From Pleurocapsa sp. MO_226.B13 (lineage in GTDB: Bacteria > Cyanobacteriota > Cyanobacteriia > Cyanobacteriales > Xenococcaceae), in assembly GCA_030064795.1 (NCBI GenBank), contig JASJEI010000178.1, positions 1-13,630 of the forward strand: DNA of 13,630 nucleotides, in the 5' to 3' direction. Shown here piece after piece: positions 8,218-13,630 of this stretch; positions within the stretch are counted from its first letter, which is position 1; every line of letters starts with the position of its first letter. The translations under genes and the position numbers were made by a program. A model generated the notes under the pieces. That model was not told where the DNA came from. It saw only the letters and a list, made by a program, of their open reading frames with translations, and did not search any database.

Positions 8218-8280
8218 ATGCCCAATATATCGCTTGAATCTACCAAGACAGCAATTATTAAAAAACTAGGCTTGAGATAA
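8218..8280 (+). CDS. Possible 20-residue leader peptide
   Basis: A short open frame, ATG to TAA, fills most of the gap between the CHAT gene and the receptor gene. It ends 3 nt before the receptor's ATG at 8284, a spacing that would allow translational coupling. It encodes MPNISLESTK and ten more residues with a basic end. No Shine-Dalgarno sequence or recognisable motif supports it, so it may be chance. Confidence 0.15.
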   Translation: MPNISLESTKTAIIKKLGLR

Positions 8281-8283
8281 ATT

Positions 8284-9201
8284 ATGTTTTTCAAGACTCG
8301 CTTCGAGAATATCAAAATCGGCACTAAATTTAATTCATTTGTAATTACCATTTTCACCATCGGGATTTTACTCAGTGGTTTGACATTTTGGACGGCACTA
8401 GAGCATCGAGCAAAAACTGAAGTTAGCTCTAAAGCTTTAGTCCTCATGGAAACAGTAAATGCTGTGAGAAACTATACTCAAGATCGAGTCAATCCTCTTT
8501 TAAAAGAGAGAATAGAAACTAAGTCTGAATTCACGCCAGAGGCAATTCCCACCTTTGCTGCCAGAGAAGTCTTCGAGTATTTTCGTAAAAATCCAGATTA
8601 TGCACGATTTATTTTTAAAGATGCTGCCCCCAATCCGACAAATTTGCGAGATCTGGCAGATGAGTTTGAAACCGAGCTGGTTGAGGAATTTCAGTCGCGA
8701 GGCACTTCCCAAAAAACTGGCTGGCGTGAGTTTTATGAAGGTAAGGTATTTTACGTAGCACGACCGTTTGTCATGGAAAAACAAAGGTGCCTCGAATGCC
8801 ACTCAACTCCCAGCAAAGCTCCTCAAAGCTTGTTGACGACTTACGGTACCGAAAACGGTTTTGGATGGCAACTCAACCAGATCGTCGCAGCTCAGGTGGT
8901 CTACGTTCCAGCAGAAAAAATTTTTGATAGTGTTCGTCGTTCATTTGTGACCACTCTAGGAATTTTAGCCAGTACTTTTGTACTCATTAGTTTTTCCCTC
9001 AATTTCCTCTTGAAACGCTTTGTAATTCAGCGAATTCAGAAAATAGCCAGAACCGCACAAGCGGTTAGTCGTGGAGATATGAAAGCTGATTTTGAAGAAA
9101 ATTCTCGAGATGAAATTGGTCTTCTAGTAATTGCTTTTAATCGAATGAAATATAGCGTCGAAGTGGCGATGAAACTCTTAAATAAAAGAAAAGAACAATG
9201 A
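8284..9201 (+). CDS. Tll0287-like (DUF3365) haem-binding receptor with HAMP domain
   Basis: This 305-residue inner-membrane sensor has a first transmembrane segment at about 17-39 and a periplasmic/lumenal domain at about 40-220. The latter carries the c-type haem attachment motif CLECH (C169, C172, H173). A second transmembrane segment (221-242) and a HAMP linker (about 243-297, ending DEIGLLVIAFNRM) follow. In the Tll0287-like family the CxxCH motif binds haem covalently, so redox or small-ligand sensing is plausible. The protein ends about eight residues after the HAMP domain. No kinase, cyclase, GGDEF or methyl-accepting domain follows, so the signal must pass to a separate partner. It lies 83 nt after the CHAT gene and 129 nt before the sigma-like gene, all co-oriented. 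Confidence 0.8.
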   Translation: MFFKTRFENIKIGTKFNSFVITIFTIGILLSGLTFWTALEHRAKTEVSSKALVLMETVNAVRNYTQDRVNPLLKERIETKSEFTPEAIPTFAAREVFEYFRKNPDYARFIFKDAAPNPTNLRDLADEFETELVEEFQSRGTSQKTGWREFYEGKVFYVARPFVMEKQRCLECHSTPSKAPQSLLTTYGTENGFGWQLNQIVAAQVVYVPAEKIFDSVRRSFVTTLGILASTFVLISFSLNFLLKRFVIQRIQKIARTAQAVSRGDMKADFEENSRDEIGLLVIAFNRMKYSVEVAMKLLNKRKEQ

Positions 9202-9330
9202 ACTAAATTTAACTAGATCGTGTTTGGTCAGATTTTGTTATTTAAACTGCATGAGTTCTAAATTCTGGCAACTATATATTCAAGTAATTTAAAACAACAA
9301 GGTTTATTAATATGAAGTGGAGTAATATCT

Positions 9331-10758
9331 ATGAGTGTGTCTTCGAGATACTGGAAAATTTGGCGTATAGATCCCGCTAGCGAAAGAACGGGGTACAAAC
9401 AAGTTTTATCACCTTTGGCAAAACAATTCGTTCAAAACCAATTAGCTAAAAATAACAATAGCGATCTAAGAGCGAATTTAATCTCTTATTTTTATCTAAG
9501 AGATCCTGCACTCGACACTAAAAGTCGCGCCCAAGCTGGTCTTTGTCTGAGGTGTTATGTATCCGAACCTATTTTAAAAGCCTGCTTCAAGTTGGATAAT
9601 CTTTTTGGTGGTGACAAGCAGTTTGGCTACCAGGATTTGCTGACGTTTGTTCTCAATGATGACGGAAAAACATTGGTGATTTTAGATCGCGATCGCCAAA
9701 CTCAACTTATTTTAAATCGAGAGGGGAAAGCCAAACCAACCGCTTACCCATTTTTTACCGTCAAAGTTTTGCAGACATATAATGCCGACTCCTCCTCGAG
9801 CATGAGCCTGGATAATTGGGCATATTTGCAAACCAAACAACATCCCGAACTTAAAAATTTCTTATCCGAGTTTGGTTTCCAACATCTCAGTGATTGGGCC
9901 TTGTTAAATAGAGCCAGACCGAAACAAATCGAGAGATTGGCAGAACGAGATCGCCATATAGTAGAAGTCTACCATTCAGTCTACCGTCGCGATCGAGTGC
10001 GACAGCGAAAGCCAGGAGCAAGAAGATGTCCCGACCCAAATTCGGTTCAATTAGAGGAAATGCTCGTCTGTTTGCAAGCCAAAAATGTCGCTATTGAAAC
10101 TCCAGCCAAACTGCTTCAAGAACTAAAACAGATAGCAGTGCAGCTGAGACAATACGATGTCTGGAATAACAGAGAATCGTTGGAGGTTCGAGATCCCCAT
10201 ACTGGCGATTATACAACCAGAACGGATTTGCCTCACGAATCTATAGATGAATCAAATGTCGAACAACAGGAACTTGTAGAATTTTTACACGAACAACTTA
10301 AAATAGCTTTGGCTCAAACGATAGAGCAAGAAATTAAGAGTTGGGTAACTAAATTAGAAAAAAGTAAAAAATACGCTCCCTATGCCCAACAATTTATTCC
10401 TGGACTGCAACTGTATTACATTCAAGGTTTGAGTTTAAAAGACATTGCACCTAGACTGGAAATGGCAAATTGGGATCGAGCCAGACGCATCTTAAATCCA
10501 GGGGAACTACTCAATAGGGTGCGTCTGGTCTGCGTGCAAAAATTGCTAACAAGTATCTTAGAAAAAGCTCGCGAAAAGGGTTTAACCGAAATTCCGCCAA
10601 AATCAGAATATCTCCAAAGCGTAACCGAACAAATTGAAGCTTTTGCCGATGCAGAAATTTTTCAAGCAGCAGCCAAAGAAATTAGGGCAGGAAAAAACCG
10701 CAAAATGGAGAGTAGATATTCTCAGCAGCTTTGTCTGATTTTAAAAAATGTAACCTAG
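9331..10758 (+). CDS. Sigma-70-like protein of the cyanobacterial CHAT/DUF1822 neighbourhood
   Basis: The 475-residue protein shows a diverged sigma-factor layout. Residues 45-110 (LISYFYLRDPALD, LCLRCYVSEPILKACF, YQDLLTFVLN) and 145-215 (KVLQTYNADSSSSMSLDNWA, HLSDWALLNRARPKQIERL) resemble the region-2-like part of cyanobacterial sigma-70-like proteins I recall. Residues 359-395 (LYYIQGLSLKDIAPRLEM) form a region-4-like helix-turn-helix. It probably redirects RNA polymerase or is a decoy of such a factor; the target promoters are unknown. GGAG (9319-9322) lies 8 nt before the ATG. The TAG stop (10756-10758) consists of the TA insertion target plus the first G of an IS630 element. Without the insertion the next base would also be G, so the product is unchanged. 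Confidence 0.6.
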   Translation: MSVSSRYWKIWRIDPASERTGYKQVLSPLAKQFVQNQLAKNNNSDLRANLISYFYLRDPALDTKSRAQAGLCLRCYVSEPILKACFKLDNLFGGDKQFGYQDLLTFVLNDDGKTLVILDRDRQTQLILNREGKAKPTAYPFFTVKVLQTYNADSSSSMSLDNWAYLQTKQHPELKNFLSEFGFQHLSDWALLNRARPKQIERLAERDRHIVEVYHSVYRRDRVRQRKPGARRCPDPNSVQLEEMLVCLQAKNVAIETPAKLLQELKQIAVQLRQYDVWNNRESLEVRDPHTGDYTTRTDLPHESIDESNVEQQELVEFLHEQLKIALAQTIEQEIKSWVTKLEKSKKYAPYAQQFIPGLQLYYIQGLSLKDIAPRLEMANWDRARRILNPGELLNRVRLVCVQKLLTSILEKAREKGLTEIPPKSEYLQSVTEQIEAFADAEIFQAAAKEIRAGKNRKMESRYSQQLCLILKNVT

Positions 10759-10785
10759 TGCAGCCTGGCTAAAATAATCCGTTAG
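10758..10785 (+). repeat. IS630 left terminal inverted repeat
   Basis: It begins GTGCAGCCTGG and matches the reverse complement of 12108-12135 at 20 of 28 positions. The conserved blocks are GTGCAG, TGG, AAATAA and CC. The preceding TA is the target site. Confidence 0.8.
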
Positions 10786-10856
10786 GTAAAACAAGCTGAA
10801 AAATTGGGTGTAGTGACAGTTAAAATATTTAAGTGAAAAGTAGAAAGAAAAACTCG

Positions 10857-11399
10857 ATGCCCATGAATAAAGCTTTAGCAATCATTCTCTCAAGCAGACA
10901 GGAAAGACTACTTCAACAAATAGTTAGAGGAACAACCAATTCCTACCGTCTTGTTAGAAGAGCGAAGCTAGTCTTGGCGGCAGCATCTGGAGAAAGCAAT
11001 AGTGTGATTAGTCGAAGATTAGAACTAGATAGAGAGCAAGTAAGCTTGTGGAGAAAGCGATGGGGAGAAGCGAGTGAACAATTAGCAGTACTAGAAGAAC
11101 AAGAGATAACTGACAAAGATCTAATGTCCTCGATCAAACAAATTTTAGGCGATCGTCAGCGTCCAGGGACAAATAAGTTTTTTAGTACAGAACAAATTAT
11201 CCAAATTGTCGCCCTCGCTTGTGAATCTCCCGAAAAATCAGGAAGACCAATAAGTCATTGGACACCAAGGGAGTTAGCAGAAGAAGCGGTCAAAAGAGGA
11301 ATTGTCCCCACAATTTCCCCCCGCAGTGTGGGACGTTTTTTAAAAGGAGGCTACCTTGCAACCTCATCGTCATCGTTATTGGTTAAACGCCAATCCTGA
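10857..11399 (+). CDS. IS630 transposase, N-terminal DNA-binding frame (OrfA)
   Basis: This frame encodes the helix-turn-helix half of the transposase. The first HTH lies in RLVRRAKLVLAAASG through ISRRLELDREQVSLWRKRW. The second lies in HWTPRELAEEAVKRG through ISPRSVGRFLKGG. The frame is open from a GTG at 10833. The ATG at 10857 (or 10863) is preferred because recognisable family sequence begins at MNKALAIILSSRQ. After RFLKGGYL the frame runs into unrelated residues (ATSSSSLLVKRQS) and stops at 11399. The true continuation, QPHRHRYWLN, is in the +1 frame. The full enzyme therefore needs a +1 frameshift, or the gene carries a one-base insertion. Confidence 0.82.
   Translation: MPMNKALAIILSSRQERLLQQIVRGTTNSYRLVRRAKLVLAAASGESNSVISRRLELDREQVSLWRKRWGEASEQLAVLEEQEITDKDLMSSIKQILGDRQRPGTNKFFSTEQIIQIVALACESPEKSGRPISHWTPRELAEEAVKRGIVPTISPRSVGRFLKGGYLATSSSSLLVKRQS
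11342..11358 (+). promoter_or_regulatory. Shine-Dalgarno and candidate +1 frameshift site
   Basis: AAAAGGAGG (11342-11350) is the strongest Shine-Dalgarno sequence in the window. It is followed by C TAC and then CTT (11355-11357) in the OrfA frame. The layout resembles the prfB frameshift signal (Shine-Dalgarno, TAT, CTT, stop), though here the next codon is GCA instead of a stop. A +1 slip on CTT gives GGYL joined to QPHRHRYW, the expected family sequence. The same sequence could also start OrfB at TTG 11356, 5 nt downstream. Confidence 0.5.
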
Positions 11400-12111
11400 T
11401 AACCGACAGGAATTCAAGGCTCAAGTAAAGTATATTTGTGAATTACATGCCTCAGCTCAAGCTTTATTTAACCAAGGAATAAATCTGATTAGTACCGATG
11501 AAATGACTGGGATTCAAGCCTTAGAACGATTATTTCCTCAAAAAGCCATCAAGCCCAAACGAGTTGAACGCATCGAGTTCGAGTATATTCGCCACGGAAC
11601 CTTGAGTTTAATTGCCAACTGGCATATTGCCAAGGGGCAAGTTGTGAGTCCCTCTCTGGGAGTCACTCGCACCGAACAAGATTTCTGTCAACACATTTCT
11701 CAAACAATTGATACTGATTCGAATGGGGGCTGGATTTTTATTGCAGATAATCTTAATACTCATCAATCTGAATCCTTGGTACGTTTAGTTGCTCAACGCT
11801 GTGGTATTTCTGATGATTTAGGAATTAAAGGAAAATCGGGAATTCTCAAATCAATGGCAACAAGAGCAGCTTTCTTATCTAATGAGAGTCATCGCATTCG
11901 CTTCGTTTACATTCCCAAACACACTTCCTGGCTCAATCAAATTGAATGTTGGTTCAGTATTTTAGTCCGACGTTTGCTCAAACGAAGCAGCTTTGCTTCA
12001 ACGATAGAGCTTCAAGAAAAAATTCTTGATTTTATTGATTACTTCAACCGAACCATGGCTCAACCTTTTGTCTGGAAATTCAAGGGATTTTCAGACAAAA
12101 GGTTGAGCTGA
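11356..12111 (+). CDS. IS630 transposase, catalytic DDE frame (OrfB)
   Basis: This frame carries the RNase-H-fold DDE domain that cuts and joins DNA at TA. The catalytic residues are visible: D48 in STDEMTG, D131 in IADNLNTHQS and E197 in SWLNQIECWF. All three are intact. If translated alone it starts at TTG 11356 after a strong AAGGAGG box and has 251 residues. More likely it is the C-terminal half of a fused protein made by a +1 shift from OrfA, which it overlaps by 44 nt. It ends RTMAQPFVWKFKG plus seven residues, and the last codons form one arm of a long hairpin. Confidence 0.85.
   Translation: MQPHRHRYWLNANPDNRQEFKAQVKYICELHASAQALFNQGINLISTDEMTGIQALERLFPQKAIKPKRVERIEFEYIRHGTLSLIANWHIAKGQVVSPSLGVTRTEQDFCQHISQTIDTDSNGGWIFIADNLNTHQSESLVRLVAQRCGISDDLGIKGKSGILKSMATRAAFLSNESHRIRFVYIPKHTSWLNQIECWFSILVRRLLKRSSFASTIELQEKILDFIDYFNRTMAQPFVWKFKGFSDKRLS
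12058..12108. repeat. Long near-perfect hairpin at the end of the IS630 transposase gene
   Basis: GCTCAACCTTTTGTCTG (12058-12074) and CAGACAAAAGGTTGAGC (12092-12108) are exact inverted copies of 17 bp. The spacer pairs further (12075-12080 with 12086-12091: four Watson-Crick pairs plus two G-T pairs), leaving a loop of about 5 nt. The 3' arm ends at the base before the TGA stop, and TTTATTT follows about 8 nt after the stem. It may act as a transcription end, an mRNA-protecting structure, or a barrier to read-through into the DUF1822 gene. Confidence 0.7.
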
Positions 12112-12135
12112 GGGTTTATTTCTACCACCCTGCAC
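12108..12135 (-). repeat. IS630 right terminal inverted repeat
   Basis: On the minus strand it begins GTGCAGGGTGG and pairs with the left end at 20 of 28 positions. A TA target copy follows at 12136-12137. Confidence 0.8.
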
Positions 12136-12160
12136 TAGTTAATCTAAATAATATTTAAAA

Positions 12161-13216
12161 ATGAAAATGCTCGAATCCCCAAACACTTCAACTGATTTTA
12201 GGCTCTTATTACCAGAGTCTATCTGGTTAGAGCCAGAAGATTTCGACCGAGCTAAAAACATTAGCAAACGAGTAAGTTCTGAATCGAACCAGTGGCAAAT
12301 TTATTTAAATACCTTGGCGTTGTTTGCCTTAGAAAAATGGCTTAAAGAAAGAATGCCAGAGCAATCTATTAGCACGAGCGAGCGGGTAATTGAGAATACA
12401 GGTAGGCTCGATCTGGGTGAATTCAAAGTTTGTGCGATCGCTACCGATAATCTCCTCGATGAACTAGTCGAGCTACCGAGAAATGTCCTAGAGTCTCCCG
12501 AACTAACAACCCATTTTTACGCGCTCTTGGAAGTGTTAGAAGAGGAAGAAGAAGTTATTTTTAGAGGTTGTCTCAATTATGACCAATTGATCGATTATCG
12601 CGATCGCGTAAATTTACAACCCCAGGATAATTTTTATCAGTTACCACTATCTTTATTCGATACCGAGCCAAATCACCTGTTGTTCTCTTGTCGTTTCCTC
12701 GAACCATCCAGTATTTCTCTACCTGTGGGAACGGCTCGGATGACGACAGCAGAACCTGTAGAATACGTTCGAGAAAGCACGACTAAATTAAGTCAGTGGT
12801 TGCAGAATGTCTTTGATGAAACCTGGCAGACAATTGACTCGCTCATTAACCCAGAAGCAAATTTAGCCTACGGTCTTAGAAATGATGCCGATGAAGAAGT
12901 GAAGCGAGCCAAACTCATTGACTTAGGGATGCAGTTGGGAGAGCAAAATGTAGCATTATTGGTGAAAATTAAAGAGGAAACCAATGAAAAATTAGCTGTT
13001 TCCGTCCAATTACATCCCAGTGGTGGAGCGAGATCTTTGCCACCAAACTTAAAACTAATTTTATTGTCAAAAGCAGGAAAAACTCTTCAAGAAGCAGAAT
13101 CGAGAACCAGAGACAACTGCATTCTACTCAGACCTTTTAAAGGAGAAAAAGGAAAACGATTTCAAATTCAGGTGAGTTTAGGAAGTTTGAGTATTACGGA
13201 AAATTTTGAACTATAA
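12161..13216 (+). CDS. DUF1822 family protein
   Basis: The 351-residue protein belongs to a cyanobacterial family of unknown function. The N-terminal helical part (LLPESIWLEPEDFDRA, QWQIYLNTLALFALEKWLKE) and a central part (LDLGEFKVCAIA, FLEPSSISLP) match my recollection of DUF1822. The C-terminal 90 residues look like a beta-sandwich (VALLVKIKEE, VSVQLHPSGG, GKRFQIQVSLGSLSITENFEL, split here at its 20-residue limit) typical of the family end. No catalytic motif is visible. There is no Shine-Dalgarno sequence; ATG 12161 is used and ATG 12167 is possible. Before the IS630 insertion it lay 22 nt after the sigma-like gene, so the two were almost certainly one transcript. Its present expression depends on read-through or on a promoter near the IS right end. 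Confidence 0.78.
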   Translation: MKMLESPNTSTDFRLLLPESIWLEPEDFDRAKNISKRVSSESNQWQIYLNTLALFALEKWLKERMPEQSISTSERVIENTGRLDLGEFKVCAIATDNLLDELVELPRNVLESPELTTHFYALLEVLEEEEEVIFRGCLNYDQLIDYRDRVNLQPQDNFYQLPLSLFDTEPNHLLFSCRFLEPSSISLPVGTARMTTAEPVEYVRESTTKLSQWLQNVFDETWQTIDSLINPEANLAYGLRNDADEEVKRAKLIDLGMQLGEQNVALLVKIKEETNEKLAVSVQLHPSGGARSLPPNLKLILLSKAGKTLQEAESRTRDNCILLRPFKGEKGKRFQIQVSLGSLSITENFEL

Positions 13217-13258
13217 AATAGGGGGAAAGTAGGTGCGATTCGTTTCGTTTCGTTTCTT

Positions 13259-13630
13259 TTACCAACCAATAACCGACACTGCTTGCTTTTTCTGCTCTGG
13301 GGACACCTCTAAATATCTCTGCAAAGTTCCCAAATCGTTATGACCCGATATCTCTTGAATATGTCTTAAAGGGATACCTGCATTGTGCATCTGTGTTAGG
13401 GCTGTTCGGCGAAAACTATGGGTACTAACTCCTTCTACGTCAATCCGCCTGCAAGCAGCCCGCAGAATTTTATCCGCCATCGAACGACTCAAAGCCAAAC
13501 CTTTGCGACTGGGAAATAAGAATTGATTATAAGGATTGGTCAAGGGCTGATATTCAGACAAATACTGCTTTAAAGGAGCGGGAATATCGATCGTGCGGGT
13601 TTTGAGCTTCCCTTTCGTGGTAGATTTGCG
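13259..13630 (-). CDS. Tyrosine recombinase/integrase, C-terminal part (runs off window)
   Basis: The reading frame stays open from the window edge (RKSTTKGKLKTRTIDIPAP) to the TAA at 13259-13261, giving 124 residues of the catalytic domain. The beta-hairpin lysine segment TKGKLKTRTI, the HSFR box (H codon 13418-13420, R codon 13409-13411), the SGH histidine (13340-13342) and the nucleophilic tyrosine (13313-13315, in RYLEV) are all present. The N-terminal domain and first catalytic arginine lie beyond 13630. It is convergent with the DUF1822 gene, 42 nt away, and is not the same subtype as the remnant at 6130-6302. It probably belongs to a mobile element that extends to the right. Confidence 0.85.
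   Translation of the reverse strand, partial: RKSTTKGKLKTRTIDIPAPLKQYLSEYQPLTNPYNQFLFPSRKGLALSRSMADKILRAACRRIDVEGVSTHSFRRTALTQMHNAGIPLRHIQEISGHNDLGTLQRYLEVSPEQKKQAVSVIGW

Larger units (their letters stand above)
10758..12135 (+). mobile_element. IS630-family insertion sequence, 1378 bp
   Basis: The ends start GTGCAG and form imperfect inverted repeats (20 of 28 positions). The element is flanked by TA on both sides (10756-10757 and 12136-12137), as expected for the IS630/Tc1 group. It carries a two-frame DDE transposase on the plus strand. It sits between the sigma-like gene and the DUF1822 gene. Removing the element with one TA leaves a TAG stop followed by 22 nt and then the DUF1822 ATG. 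Intact ends and an intact catalytic triad suggest it is recent and perhaps active. Confidence 0.9.

Noticed and set aside
9312..9380. Short open frame from ATG 9312 overlapping the sigma-like gene start
   Set aside because: It has about 22 codons, lies out of frame with the real start, and has no better ribosome site than the GGAG that serves ATG 9331.
13241..13255. Three tandem CGTTT units near the integrase gene, considered as an attachment site
   Set aside because: They are too short and simple, with no second copy seen in the window.
1..13630. CRISPR array, tRNA or rRNA gene
   Set aside because: No regularly spaced direct repeats and no cloverleaf or rRNA-like sequence were noticed on reading both strands.

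Overview
The window reads as cyanobacterial accessory DNA, either a plasmid or an integrated mobile region. Support comes from the HIP1 octamer GCGATCGC at about 920, 9689, 12434 and 12600, the AT-rich base composition, and gene families largely confined to cyanobacteria: a DUF1822 protein, a Tll0287-like haem sensor, and a CHAT protein with the cyanobacterial N-terminal region. I ran no database search. Family names rest on motif recognition.

Region 1 (1-4532) is a replication module. After about 490 bases of AT-rich non-coding DNA comes a large DUF3854/P4-type primase-helicase. A NERD-domain membrane protein overlaps its 3' end by 14 bases. Inside the primase gene is a cluster of ten GTGACA/TGTCAC boxes, five in each orientation.

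Region 2 (4533-6418) is decayed. A 1396-bp ISL3-family element (4734-6129, about 40-bp inverted ends) carries a transposase with a one-base frameshift that cuts off the catalytic glutamate. Its flanks do not belong together: minus-strand gene debris lies on the left and the 3' end of a plus-strand tyrosine recombinase gene on the right. No 8-bp target duplication is visible. This suggests a rearrangement at the element.

Region 3 (6419-13216) is the most interesting part. It holds a co-oriented cassette of a CHAT (caspase-like) protease with a duplicated C-terminal domain, a membrane receptor with a c-type haem motif (CLECH) and a HAMP domain but no output domain, a sigma-70-like protein, and a DUF1822 protein. 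A 1378-bp IS630-family element has inserted at the TA of the sigma-like gene's TAG stop codon. It rebuilds the stop and pushes the DUF1822 gene 1.4 kb away from a former 22-nt spacing. The IS630 transposase is split into two frames at a site resembling the prfB +1 frameshift signal, and it ends in a long hairpin. My working model, which is inference, is that the haem/redox receptor and the CHAT protease control a dedicated sigma-like factor, with DUF1822 as a partner of unknown role.

Region 4 (13217-13630) is the 3' part of a second tyrosine recombinase gene on the minus strand, running off the window. No tRNA, rRNA or CRISPR array was seen.
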